This document shows, piece by piece, positions 1-7,867 of a stretch of DNA of 32,646 nt. The notes beneath the pieces were generated by a model. The model made no database searches. It was not told the origin of the DNA and was given only the letters and a program-made list of their open reading frames with translations. Each line of letters opens with the position of its first letter. The stretch's first letter is position 1. Position numbers and translations under genes: made by a program. Source of the stretch: Bacteroidales bacterium (lineage in GTDB: Bacteria; Bacteroidota; Bacteroidia; Bacteroidales; UBA3663); the NCBI GenBank assembly GCA_017548545.1, contig JAFYZW010000067.1, forward strand, positions 1-32,646. The letters are read 5' to 3'.

Positions 1-340
1 ACCGATTTCCGATAAATTCACAATGAGTATAATCTTTATCGCCATAAGTCAACTTTTTGATGCTACATTGATATACGGGGCCTATTTGGAAATCTCTGTA
101 ATCTATTCTCCCATCAGTCACTTCAAAAAGAATCTCATCCAAAGATTTGGATGCTACACTGACAAAAGCACGCAAATAATAATAGCGGGATTTCCCATGG
201 TTTTCATAAGCAAAACCAATACTCCGTATTATGTCTGTTGGTAAAGATTTTACAAAGAAACCTTGTTTATTGTAATATCTATATCCTAATTGAGAAAAGT
301 AAGACTTTACGGCCTTCTCGACTTCATATCTGTATGTCAT
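1..340 (-). CDS. Hypothetical protein, 3' part outside window
   Basis: A reading frame on the minus strand opens with ATG at 340 (MTYRYEVEKAVKSYF...) and stays open to the left edge, giving 113 codons without a stop, so the C-terminus is missing. The visible part has no signal peptide or membrane segment. It is rich in aromatic and charged residues (YFSQLGYRYYNKQGFFVKS, then FAYENHGKSRYYYLRAF), which suggests a small soluble alpha/beta protein. The general look recalls small DUF4304-type proteins often found among toxin-immunity genes, but this is only an impression. A Bacteroidota promoter in the repeat at 462-580 lies about 136 bases upstream and points at it. Its place downstream of an Rhs toxin cassette makes an orphan immunity role plausible. 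Confidence 0.6.
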   Translation of the reverse strand, partial: MTYRYEVEKAVKSYFSQLGYRYYNKQGFFVKSLPTDIIRSIGFAYENHGKSRYYYLRAFVSVASKSLDEILFEVTDGRIDYRDFQIGPVYQCSIKKLTYGDKDYTHCEFIGNR

Positions 341-461
341 ATTAATATTGATTCAGTTAATAATTTCTTTTTCACAATAATGACTTTACATTCTATTGTA
401 CCAAAATTAGTGAAAAATGTGAATGTCTGGTCTCCATTCGAAAAGGAGCATTGGACGGGAA

Positions 462-580
462 CGGTTGTTCTGCTGCAAAGATAGGTAATTATTCGTTTCT
501 ACAATCAAAACCTCTAGTTTTTTAACTTTATTTCCATGTTCGGCCATAGGATATGATTTGTGAAATCGATTAACCATAGA
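462..580 (-). repeat. 119-bp direct repeat, copy 1 (promoter-bearing)
   Basis: This stretch aligns without gaps to 3222-3340. I count 15 mismatches in 119 positions, about 87% identity, clustered in the stretch between the two promoter elements. Read on the minus strand it ends with a Bacteroidota promoter, so each copy supplies a promoter to the gene that follows it. The two copies stand in the same orientation, on either side of the Rhs toxin cassette. Confidence 0.85.
476..509 (-). promoter_or_regulatory. Promoter of the left-edge gene
   Basis: On the minus strand, TTTG (506-509) and TATCTTTG (476-483) are separated by 22 bases, close to the Bacteroidota consensus TTTG-N19..21-TAnnTTTG. 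It sits in repeat copy 1 and drives toward the gene starting at 340. The leader of about 130 bases contains no other recognisable feature. Confidence 0.6.
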
Positions 581-588
581 AATTTGGT

Positions 589-642
589 CGTCGACACCAC
601 ACGATGCCGCGCCTTCTGTTGAATGGTTTGAGCGAGAAAAGA
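589..642 (-). repeat. Copy C of a dispersed hairpin/terminator repeat
   Basis: Read on the minus strand this carries TTTCTCGCTC, then about 14 bases, then GAAGGCGCGGCATCGTGTG. The same layout occurs at 26911-26970 (copy A) and 28089-28150 (copy B). As with those copies, it lies just downstream of a gene in the same orientation (stop at 701). Its 3' hairpin arm is degraded compared with A and B, so terminator function here is doubtful. Confidence 0.65.
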
Positions 643-700
643 TTGATTCTTCTTTGCTTCGAGGTAGAGATAGTCAAGTTATATCAAAGAAATACAGTAA

Positions 701-1291
701 TCATATTCCATAACAACCATAAATATCACCGCAATATCTGGTTGTCCACCCTATAATTGTCTTTCCTGATTTCAAAGGACAGTTTACTTTAACCCATTGG
801 AGTCTTCCCATTCTTGAATAGTCTAATATTTTGACTTCCATGTCAACTATTTCACCACTTAAGATGGTGCTTGAGCACGCGACGCTATCAGGTTGCTCAT
901 ACAATTTAATTACCCTGTCCTCTGCCTCTTCTGGGAAACGAGGAGATGGAAGTAAGTATACACCACAATCTTCATAATTGATCCATCCACTCAATTGATG
1001 AATACATCCATTGTTTTCAACATGTCCATAAAAGCGCGAATCTCCTCTTGATACCACTACTATAGATGACCATATTTCTTGAATGGTATCATCCTGAATA
1101 ACTGCAATTATAGAATCCCCTTCTGCTTGGGAATAAATAATTACTGGGTGCTGACCCGCCTTATAAAAGAATAAGCCAGTACTATAATTATGAAAAACAC
1201 CTATATTAGTTTCATTTGATCTTGAAACCAACTGCGAATATAGCTGCAATGTAAAAGCAGTTATAGCAATAATAATGAAAAACTTTTTCAT
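701..1291 (-). CDS. Exported SH3-like protein, candidate immunity protein
   Basis: I chose the ATG at 1291, giving 196 aa that open with a clear signal peptide (MKKFFIIIAITAFTLQLYSQ). The longer frame from 1351 would put 20 charged residues before it. This ATG overlaps the stop of the upstream Rhs gene as ATGA, the usual arrangement for translational coupling of toxin and immunity genes. The mature part ends with patterns resembling bacterial SH3 modules (VIKLYEQPDSVACSSTI, then WVKVNCP and GWTTRYCGDIYGC), and GWINYEDCGVYL in the middle may belong to a related fold. Export fits protection against a toxin acting on the cell wall. The immunity role is inferred from position, coupling and export; I do not recognise a named family. 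Confidence 0.6.
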   Translation of the reverse strand: MKKFFIIIAITAFTLQLYSQLVSRSNETNIGVFHNYSTGLFFYKAGQHPVIIYSQAEGDSIIAVIQDDTIQEIWSSIVVVSRGDSRFYGHVENNGCIHQLSGWINYEDCGVYLLPSPRFPEEAEDRVIKLYEQPDSVACSSTILSGEIVDMEVKILDYSRMGRLQWVKVNCPLKSGKTIIGWTTRYCGDIYGCYGI

Positions 1292-2517
1292 CTTCTTCTT
1301 AACACTAACATGAAACCATTTTTGCCTATTTGTTTCTCGAAATTTGTCCATTGGTTATCCTTGCCGTTAATGAGTATACACCCTTTAGATACTGGGTCTC
1401 CAGCATATCCAGACTTATTAGTTCGATGAACGAAAACCTTATTTATTTGTGTAGGAGAATAAGCATCCTTTTCACCATTGAACCAACTATTATTCCTATC
1501 ATCAATACAATCAACAGGGCCCTCTATTTCATAATGTTTGGGTATTTTTCCATCACCTGGTGATTCTCTGTATGTGACATTGTAATTCCCATCCTTAATA
1601 GCGCCATATTTATTATAATCAGAACTCATGGTAAAAGCAATATATTTTGTTGGGTTTGTTTCATCTTCTGGGTTAATATATACACTTGCCATTGCGTGAA
1701 TAGTATTCTCACCATCAATCATTTTGCTATCATCTAAAACTTCATTATAATACCCCAGTATAGATACAACTCTTTCGCCTAAATAATCGCCAGAGATATT
1801 ATTTTTATCTAAATCTTCTTGAGATTTATATTCTGTATATTTAATTGAATAAACTTCGGTCATTATTCCATTTATTTCTATGCTATCAGAGTGTCCATAC
1901 CAATCCAGTCCATTATAGTCACCAATGTTAATTGGATTACCTCCACAATAGGAATACGGGCTAAACTGTGGAGTTTTTTCTGCCAATGGATCGACCTTAT
2001 CCCACATCGGAGCCATGGCGAAATATTGGCGAGCATGGATGTCATAATAGTCCAGTCCGAAGGTGCGATCCAATTCTACCCCTCGCCTAAAGGCTCGTCT
2101 TCTCGCCAGGAGATTATCAATCTCCTTTTGATGGCTGCGAGGACCCTCGAACTTGTACTTCTGGAAGCTTTCGTTGTTCCCTTTGGTCACGTCCGAGAGA
2201 AGGGTGCTAATATCGCCAATCACACCACCGTAGGGATAGTAAGGAGTTACCTGCTCTACTGTGCCGTTCTTGTCCACGACCATGCGGTTATTGCCCATGT
2301 AGTCTTGTATGTAATAGTGCCAACCGTTTACCACGCCATTTGTGTTGAATGTGGCGAAGCCTCCATCGAACAAGTACATCGAAGGCTGGCCGTTCTTGAG
2401 GATGAGATTGCCGATATAGTCGATGGAATCTGTCAGCGTGCTTAATCCTGCGGGTCTATGGATGGTGCGCAACTTTGTGCCATCGGCTGCATAAAGGGAC
2501 TTGGTAGTTGAGTTCAT
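1288..2517 (-). CDS. Truncated Rhs-core protein with L,D-transpeptidase-like tip
   Basis: A 409-aa protein. Residues about 1-205 are the end of an Rhs/YD-repeat region and its core (YAADGTKLRTIHR, then FGLDYYDIHARQYFA, MWDKVDPLAEKTPQFSPYSY and NPINIGDYNGLDW). Full Rhs proteins exceed 1000 aa and carry secretion elements, so this is a headless orphan tip. Residues about 206-409 are the variable toxin domain. It contains IKDGNYNVTYRESPGDG, then VFVHRT (His364) and SKGCILI (Cys380), matching the spacing logic of L,D-transpeptidase-fold enzymes (His...S-x-G-C). The T6SS effector family Tlde1 and DUF5675-type proteins have comparable motifs. Such a toxin would act on peptidoglycan cross-links in the periplasm. 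The next gene overlaps its stop and encodes an exported protein. The Rhs core is certain; the enzyme class is inferred from motifs. Confidence 0.75.
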   Translation of the reverse strand: MNSTTKSLYAADGTKLRTIHRPAGLSTLTDSIDYIGNLILKNGQPSMYLFDGGFATFNTNGVVNGWHYYIQDYMGNNRMVVDKNGTVEQVTPYYPYGGVIGDISTLLSDVTKGNNESFQKYKFEGPRSHQKEIDNLLARRRAFRRGVELDRTFGLDYYDIHARQYFAMAPMWDKVDPLAEKTPQFSPYSYCGGNPINIGDYNGLDWYGHSDSIEINGIMTEVYSIKYTEYKSQEDLDKNNISGDYLGERVVSILGYYNEVLDDSKMIDGENTIHAMASVYINPEDETNPTKYIAFTMSSDYNKYGAIKDGNYNVTYRESPGDGKIPKHYEIEGPVDCIDDRNNSWFNGEKDAYSPTQINKVFVHRTNKSGYAGDPVSKGCILINGKDNQWTNFEKQIGKNGFMLVLRRR

Positions 2518-2551
2518 TTTCAGGAGTTTATTTTTTTTGGAAAAGGGAAAA

Positions 2552-3145
2552 CTACCGATTTAACGTCCAGCCTGGTGATACTCTGAAATCGAAGCCGCAA
2601 AAGTCATGTTGAAGAATGTATATCCATGCTTCATCTTTTTTATCCCAGAAATCTTCCCAAATACACTTCAAATCCTCATCCTCTAAAACGTATATGTCTT
2701 CTTTATAAAATCCGAATTGTCGCTTGGAGCATTTTGCTATTATTGGAACCATATATATATTTGTGGTTCTTTTCCTTTTTTCTAATGAGTATTTGTATTC
2801 AATTTTGTGTATGAGACGTCTGTTGCGAAGAAGATGCCAGAGTGCAGAGTTTTTCTTTATATAGTCAAAATCGTTGTCAGTCGGCCATTCTCCAAAAGAT
2901 TGATTTGACAATTCAGGATCATCCAAATCAATTATATTATCTTCGACAAATAATGGAATGATATCCTTTACATTGATTGGCTTATAACAAGAATCGTAGG
3001 GAACTGCCCATAGGAAATCACCCGTGTTCCATCCTCCGGATGTCCATCGGTTGTTAAAGGTAAATACCATATATTTCTGATATTCCTGTCCGTAAAGGAA
3101 TGTCGTTATTACCAATAAGATAACTGATATAATAGTTCTTTTCAT
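2552..3145 (-). CDS. Small exported protein of unknown function
   Basis: I chose the ATG at 3145 (MKRTIISVILLVITTFLYGQ), which gives an ordinary signal peptide and 197 aa; an upstream in-frame ATG at 3190 would add 15 residues. The mature protein is acidic and rich in Trp, Tyr and Phe (FTFNNRWTSGGWNTGDFLWAV, IWEDFWDKKDEAWIYIL) and has no motif I recognise. It ends 34 bases before the Rhs gene and follows the promoter in repeat copy 2, so it probably leads the transcript containing the toxin pair. It could be an immunity protein left from an earlier cassette, displaced when the present Rhs tip was inserted; this is inference from position only. Confidence 0.6.
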   Translation of the reverse strand: MKRTIISVILLVITTFLYGQEYQKYMVFTFNNRWTSGGWNTGDFLWAVPYDSCYKPINVKDIIPLFVEDNIIDLDDPELSNQSFGEWPTDNDFDYIKKNSALWHLLRNRRLIHKIEYKYSLEKRKRTTNIYMVPIIAKCSKRQFGFYKEDIYVLEDEDLKCIWEDFWDKKDEAWIYILQHDFCGFDFRVSPGWTLNR

Positions 3146-3221
3146 ATTTCTTATGTTTAATACATAGAACATTTCAAATAACTTTTTCATAATATATGAT
3201 GATTATAAGGGTTTATGAAAT

Positions 3222-3340
3222 CGGTTGTTCCGCTACAAAGATAAAGAGAATTTTGATTCTACAATCAAAACCTCTCGATTTTTAACTTTTTTTCCATGTT
3301 CGGCCATAGGAAATGATTTGTGAAATCGATTAACCATAGA
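3222..3340 (-). repeat. 119-bp direct repeat, copy 2 (promoter-bearing)
   Basis: Partner of 462-580, offset by exactly 2760 bases and in the same orientation. The outer half (3301-3340 against 541-580) differs at one position only, while the inner part beside the gene is more diverged. Together the copies frame the Rhs cassette. Confidence 0.85.
3236..3269 (-). promoter_or_regulatory. Promoter of the toxin cassette
   Basis: On the minus strand, TTTG (3266-3269), 22 bases, then TATCTTTG (3236-3243). It lies about 90 bases before the chosen start at 3145 and probably drives 2552-3145, the Rhs gene and its partner. Confidence 0.6.
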
Positions 3341-3434
3341 GGATTTCTCCCAGGAAAGGCTTTGTGTTAGCCATATGCGTGAAAGGGCTGACATCGGCGA
3401 AGTTTTATCACTTGGAATTATTGTTTTTCCTGTG

Positions 3435-3466
3435 CAAAGATATGAAAAAAGAGAGAAGAATACAAG
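3435..3466 (-). promoter_or_regulatory. Possible promoter just beyond the GH3 terminator
   Basis: On the minus strand, CTTG (3463-3466), 20 bases, then TATCTTTG (3435-3442). The second element and spacing are good; the first differs from TTTG by one base. It would transcribe into repeat copy 2. Only a 53-codon frame (3394 to 3233) lies directly below, so it may be a second promoter for the toxin cassette or a remnant. Confidence 0.4.
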
Positions 3467-3523
3467 AAAAAGCCCCTATGCAAAAATTATGCAAATGACT
3501 GCATGAAAACTTTTGCATAGGGG
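3466..3523 (-). terminator. Terminator of the GH67-GH3 unit; palindromic repeat family
   Basis: Perfect 13-base arms, CCCCTATGCAAAA (3473-3485) and its complement (3511-3523), are followed in the minus direction by CTTTTTC. The inside of the loop contains ATGCAGTCATTTGCATAA (minus strand), nearly the same as in the element at 24769-24817. It lies 48 bases after the GH3 stop and is the likely transcript end. Confidence 0.7.
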
Positions 3524-3570
3524 TAAAATCGTACAGAAGGCTGATTATCAGAGTGAATTTATGAATGTAT

Positions 3571-5682
3571 TTATAGGGATATTTGCGTGGAGACCATCTC
3601 CACACCGAGTTCACGGCTGCGCTGACAAGGAGCGGCGGCTGCAGCTGTGATGACGTAGCGACCTGGGACGAGCTGACGTTCGCCTTCGGCATCGACCGTT
3701 GCAAAGCGAGAGAGGGGGATGGTGAGCTGCACGGTCTGCTCCTCGTCGGGAGCGAGGACAACGTGCTGGAAGGCCACGAGCTGCTGATTGGCCACATGCT
3801 GCGTGCTATTGGGCAAAAGCTGACCTGCCCACGGCGTGGCCACATAGATCTGCACCACTTCATCGACGGCACAACGGCTGGTGTTGGCAAGCTTCACAGC
3901 CACCGTTACGTTGTCGGCATCGTGCGACACGACAGCGACATCGCGATAGCTGACGTGTCCGTAGCTCAAGCCATAGCCGAAGGGGAACTGTATGCCCTCG
4001 GTCTGCCACTTGTAGGTGCGTCCCTCCATCGAATAGTCCTCGAAGGGCGGCAACGCCTGATCGCTGGTCGGGAAGGTGATGGGCAGTCGGCCCGAGAAAT
4101 TGGCATCGCCAAACAGCACATCGGCCAATGCCGTGCCTCCCTCCTCTCCGGGATACCAACAGAAGATGACGGCATCGCAGAGCCGACACACCTCGTCGAG
4201 TTCGAGAGCCGAGCCTCCGCTGACGATGGCGACAATCTTGTTCTTGTGGTCCTTCGAGATCTGACGCAGGAACTCGAGCTGATGCTCGGGGATGCGCATG
4301 TTGGGACGGTCGCCCACATTGGTCGAGGCAATGGCATCGCCCTCCTCGCCTTCGAGCAGCCCCGACACGCCCAACGAGACGATGGCCACGTCCTTGAGCG
4401 TGGCTTCGCGAATGGCGTAGTTGATGGGATTGAGGTTGGGACACGTGCCCTGGAATCCAACCATGTGGTAGATCTTGGTGCCTGCCGAGACACGCTCGGC
4501 GATTCCTTCGAGATAGGTTACCATGCGCGACGAAATGCCGTAATAGTTGCCCATCAGCGCAAAGGTGTCGGTGGCGTATGCTCCACCCACATAGAGACTC
4601 TCGAGATCCTTGCGGAGCGGGAGCGTCCGGTCGTTCTTGAGCAATACCATGCCCTTGCGGGCTGCCTCACGAGCCAGGGCGCGGTGTGCCTCGCATTCGA
4701 TGACCTCTTCGCCATAGTTGCGATAGGGTGACTCGTCGTCGGGCAACAGGATGCCGAGCTTCTCGCGTGTGATGTAGGCGTTGAGCAGGGCGCGATCGAC
4801 ATCGGCTTCGGAACAGAGTCCACGCTGCACGGCTTCGTAGAGCGAATGGTGGCACCAGCCTGCATCGACGTCGCAACCAGCCTTGATGGAGATAGCCGAG
4901 GCTTCGGCGTAGTCTTTGGCCAGATGGTGGCCGGTGCAGATGTCCTCGATGGCGCAGCTGTCGCTCACGACGTGACCCTTGAAGTACCACTTTTCGCGCA
5001 GCACCTCGGTGAGCAGATAGTGGCTGCCCGTGGCAGAATCGCCATAGACCGCATTGTAGGCCGACATCACGCTCTCGACTTTTCCTTCTTTCACACAAGC
5101 CTCAAAGGCTGGAAGATAGGTTTCGAAGAGGTCGCGCTTGGTGGGGTTGACGTTGAAGCCGTGGCGCAGCTTCTCGGGGCCGGAATGCACGGCATAGTGC
5201 TTGGCACAGGCCGCCGTCTTGAGAAAGACGGGGTCGTCGCCCTGCATACCACGGATGAACTCGACGCCCATGCGGGAGATGAGCAACGGGTCCTCACCAT
5301 AAGTCTCCATGCCGCGTCCCCAGCGCGGGTCGCGGAAGAGGTTGACGTTGGGCGACCAGTAGGTCAGGCCGGCATCTTCGCCATAGTTGCCGATCTGCTG
5401 GGCAATGTTGAACTTGGCGCGTCCTTCGGTCGAGACGGCTTCGCCGATGCGGCGGGAGAGTTCGGGGTCGAAGGTGGCGGCCTGTCCGATGGGTTCGGGG
5501 AAGACGGTGGCACGGCCACAGCGTGCCACACCGTGGAGCGCCTCGCTCCACCAGTTGTAGGGCTTGATGCCGAGGCGTGGGATTCCTGGGGCTTCGTGGA
5601 GCAACTGATTGCACTTCTCTTCGAGCGTGAGCTTCGAAAGGGTTTCTTTTGCGCGTTTGCGCAGGGTTTCGGGAGAGGTCAT
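3571..5682 (-). CDS. GH3 beta-xylosidase/beta-glucosidase family enzyme
   Basis: A 703-aa glycoside hydrolase family 3 protein. Visible landmarks are GEDAGLTYWSPNVNLFRDPR (about 101-120), RWGRGMETYGEDP (about 120-132), the KH pair at 161-162, and VVSDSCAIEDI with Asp241 as the likely nucleophile. A C-terminal fibronectin-III-like domain begins near residue 580 (NVTVAVKLANTS) and ends with PGRYVITAA. The context (GH67 seven bases upstream, xylB nearby) favours beta-1,4-xylosidase, releasing xylose from de-branched xylo-oligosaccharides. There is no signal peptide, and an in-frame TAA four codons before the ATG excludes a longer N-terminus, so the protein should be cytoplasmic, unlike its exported neighbour. 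Aryl- or cellobiose-active specificity cannot be excluded. Confidence 0.9.
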   Translation of the reverse strand: MTSPETLRKRAKETLSKLTLEEKCNQLLHEAPGIPRLGIKPYNWWSEALHGVARCGRATVFPEPIGQAATFDPELSRRIGEAVSTEGRAKFNIAQQIGNYGEDAGLTYWSPNVNLFRDPRWGRGMETYGEDPLLISRMGVEFIRGMQGDDPVFLKTAACAKHYAVHSGPEKLRHGFNVNPTKRDLFETYLPAFEACVKEGKVESVMSAYNAVYGDSATGSHYLLTEVLREKWYFKGHVVSDSCAIEDICTGHHLAKDYAEASAISIKAGCDVDAGWCHHSLYEAVQRGLCSEADVDRALLNAYITREKLGILLPDDESPYRNYGEEVIECEAHRALAREAARKGMVLLKNDRTLPLRKDLESLYVGGAYATDTFALMGNYYGISSRMVTYLEGIAERVSAGTKIYHMVGFQGTCPNLNPINYAIREATLKDVAIVSLGVSGLLEGEEGDAIASTNVGDRPNMRIPEHQLEFLRQISKDHKNKIVAIVSGGSALELDEVCRLCDAVIFCWYPGEEGGTALADVLFGDANFSGRLPITFPTSDQALPPFEDYSMEGRTYKWQTEGIQFPFGYGLSYGHVSYRDVAVVSHDADNVTVAVKLANTSRCAVDEVVQIYVATPWAGQLLPNSTQHVANQQLVAFQHVVLAPDEEQTVQLTIPLSRFATVDAEGERQLVPGRYVITAAAAAPCQRSRELGVEMVSTQISL

Positions 5683-5689
5683 GGGTTTT

Positions 5690-7825
5690 TTATCTTACGC
5701 TGTCGAGCAGCTCCTGCGAGGGGCACTCGAAGTTGGTGATGCCGAGCTTGATGGCGCGGAGCTTGTCGAGGTCGTGGACGGCAGGTTCAACGTCGTCGGG
5801 GAAGGGCAGACAGGAGAAGGTCTGGAAGTAGAGCAGGCAGCCGTCCTTCCACCACTGCGCATCGCGCGTCTGGATGCGGAGGCGGCGCTGAATGTCGGCG
5901 AATGTGTCGACATCAATCTGACCACAGCAGCGCTCCCAGTCACGCTGCATGGCGCGTGCCTCGTCGAGGCCATGCTGATAGTGATGGCAGAGGGCATTCC
6001 ACAGGCTCTCGCGTGCCACGCGGTCGCCATAGCGATGCTGGATGATCTTGCCCCACGGCACATGATGGAACCAGAGCAGCAGCTCGTAAGGACAAGCATC
6101 GATATCGTCGAGCACACGGGCATAGTCGGCAGGATACTGGCCTGTGGCATTCGAGCCCGTCGAGGAGCGGTTGAAGCCCAGTCCCTCACGGTCGGCCTTG
6201 GCGTAATAACTGGGCATCCAGTCGGGACGTGCGCCCGGGATGTCGCAATAAGGTTCGGGACCATAGTGATGACCCCATGCGAACTGATGATGCAGGCCGA
6301 GGGGCATCATGTAATCGACGATGGCTTCGCGACTGCGCAGCATCAGGCTCTTGACGCTGGCAAGGGCCTTAGCGGCTGCTGCATCGTTGCAATCGGCGAA
6401 GAGCGTCTGACGTGCCCATTCGTCGGCAATCTGACAAGGGGTGAGTTCGTCGTTCCAAGCGAGACGACCGAAGGCATACCAGTTGCTTTGAGCCATGACG
6501 TTGCCGCACCACGACGGGCTGTTGCCGATATTCGACACAGCGCTGATGGCCGTAAGGGCGCGGGCGGGACTGGTGGCGTTGTTGATGGGACAATGGGCGA
6601 TGTCCTTGATCTGCTCGAGGAACTCGGTCCACATCGGGGCCAGATAGGCGATGTGGTTGCTGTGACCCAGATATTCCTGCGTGATCTGCCATTCGGCCAT
6701 CTGACGTGTGCGAGGCATGGCGCCAAAGAGGGCGCTGTAGGCTTCGCGCGGCTGGAAGTCGATGGGACCGTTCTTGATCTGGATGATGACGTTGTCGAGG
6801 AACTGTCCGTCGAGGGGCTGGAACTCAAGATAAGCCTGCTTGGCGCGGTCGGGGTCGGATGGACTATAGACGAAGGCACGCCACATGACGATGCCACCGA
6901 AGGGCTTCAAGGCCTTGGCCAACATATTGGCACCTTCGGCATGGGTGCGTCCGAAATCGTTCGGGCCAGGCTGGCCTTCGGAGTTAGCCTTGACAAGGAA
7001 GCCTCCGAAGTCGGGTATAAGCTTGTAGATTTCCTTCACCTTGGCAGTCCACCAACGCTGCACGTCCTTGTTGAGCGGATCGGCGGTGCTGAGTCCACCG
7101 ATGACCATGGGCGAGGCGAAGTTGATGGCGAGATAGGTCTTCATGCCGTAGGGACGCACGATGTCGGCCATCTTCTTGACCTCAAGCAGGTATTCGGTGG
7201 TGAGCACCTTGGGCGAAGCGTTGACATTGTCGGGCACGTAGGCGTTGATGCCGATGGAGGCGTTGGCGCGAGCATAGTCGCGCAGATGGTCGAGCGAAGG
7301 GATCTCGGGTGCATCCTTGGGCTGGAGCAGATCCTCCTCGTTGACTTCGCCATCGGCGTTGCGACGCATCTGGTCGGCGCTGTTGCGCCAGAAGATGGAG
7401 CGACCGGCATAACCGCGCTCAATGGTGCCGTTGAGGTTGTCCCAATGGTTGAGGATGCGGATGTCGTAGGAAGGCTTCTCAACGAAAGTTGTGTCGGTGA
7501 CGTTGGCTCCCGTCTGCTGCAGGCGAATGAGATGATAGGCGCCATAGAGCATACCGATATCGGTGGCAGAGAAGATGGTGGGTTTTCCTGCCTTGATAGT
7601 GATGCTGAACGAGCCGACGGGTTCGTCCTTTTTCCTGATCTTGGCGAAACAAAGTTCTGGTTCTCCGCCTTTCCAGTTTTGTGCAAGCTCGGCCTTGGCA
7701 ATCTCAAGGGTGCTGGTGGCAGCGGGCGCTGTGCCTTGCAGCCATAGCTGCGAGCCATCGTGGGCGGACATTTTGCCGAAAACGAATAGCGACAGGCATG
7801 TCAGTAATGCGAAATGTTTCTTCAT
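5690..7825 (-). CDS. aguA: GH67 alpha-glucuronidase
   Basis: A 711-aa family 67 alpha-glucuronidase that removes (4-O-methyl)glucuronic acid from the non-reducing end of xylo-oligosaccharides. Residues 1-21 form a signal peptide (MKKHFALLTCLSLFVF...SA), so it is periplasmic. The catalytic residues fall as expected: Glu283 in VKANSEGQPGP, Asp356 in IKNGPIDFQPRE and Glu384 in ITQEYLG. The spacings of 73 and 28 residues equal those of the Cellvibrio japonicus enzyme as I recall it (E292, D365, E393). HHYGPEPY and GFNRSSTGSNATGQY are further family signatures. The length is typical. It heads a two-gene transcript with GH3, with its own promoter (7954-7985) and a long structured leader. Confidence 0.96.
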   Translation of the reverse strand: MKKHFALLTCLSLFVFGKMSAHDGSQLWLQGTAPAATSTLEIAKAELAQNWKGGEPELCFAKIRKKDEPVGSFSITIKAGKPTIFSATDIGMLYGAYHLIRLQQTGANVTDTTFVEKPSYDIRILNHWDNLNGTIERGYAGRSIFWRNSADQMRRNADGEVNEEDLLQPKDAPEIPSLDHLRDYARANASIGINAYVPDNVNASPKVLTTEYLLEVKKMADIVRPYGMKTYLAINFASPMVIGGLSTADPLNKDVQRWWTAKVKEIYKLIPDFGGFLVKANSEGQPGPNDFGRTHAEGANMLAKALKPFGGIVMWRAFVYSPSDPDRAKQAYLEFQPLDGQFLDNVIIQIKNGPIDFQPREAYSALFGAMPRTRQMAEWQITQEYLGHSNHIAYLAPMWTEFLEQIKDIAHCPINNATSPARALTAISAVSNIGNSPSWCGNVMAQSNWYAFGRLAWNDELTPCQIADEWARQTLFADCNDAAAAKALASVKSLMLRSREAIVDYMMPLGLHHQFAWGHHYGPEPYCDIPGARPDWMPSYYAKADREGLGFNRSSTGSNATGQYPADYARVLDDIDACPYELLLWFHHVPWGKIIQHRYGDRVARESLWNALCHHYQHGLDEARAMQRDWERCCGQIDVDTFADIQRRLRIQTRDAQWWKDGCLLYFQTFSCLPFPDDVEPAVHDLDKLRAIKLGITNFECPSQELLDSVR

Positions 7826-7867
7826 GTCTTGATAGATTATTTTGATGAATAGATTTCAATATATGGC

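Noticed and set aside
23..484. Two short plus-strand frames at the left edge (23-244 and 290-484)
   Set aside because: The minus strand holds a continuous 113-codon frame from 340 with a promoter; the plus-strand frames are its antisense or non-coding leader and lack promoters.
1292..1351. Longer N-terminus for the candidate immunity protein
   Set aside because: It would place 20 charged residues before an excellent signal peptide and lose the ATGA overlap with the Rhs stop codon.
3233..3394. A 53-codon minus-strand frame below a possible promoter, running through repeat copy 2
   Set aside because: The matching frame in copy 1 is open too, but most differences between the copies would change amino acids and they cluster between promoter elements, so promoter function explains the repeat better than a conserved peptide.
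3583..4731. A 382-codon plus-strand frame opposite GH3
   Set aside because: GC-rich antisense shadow of the GH3 gene; low-complexity His/Gly/Asp composition and no start context.
5609..7747. A 712-codon plus-strand open frame opposite GH67
   Set aside because: It mirrors GH67 codon structure, has no recognisable domain and no promoter, while the minus strand carries all GH67 catalytic residues at the correct spacing.
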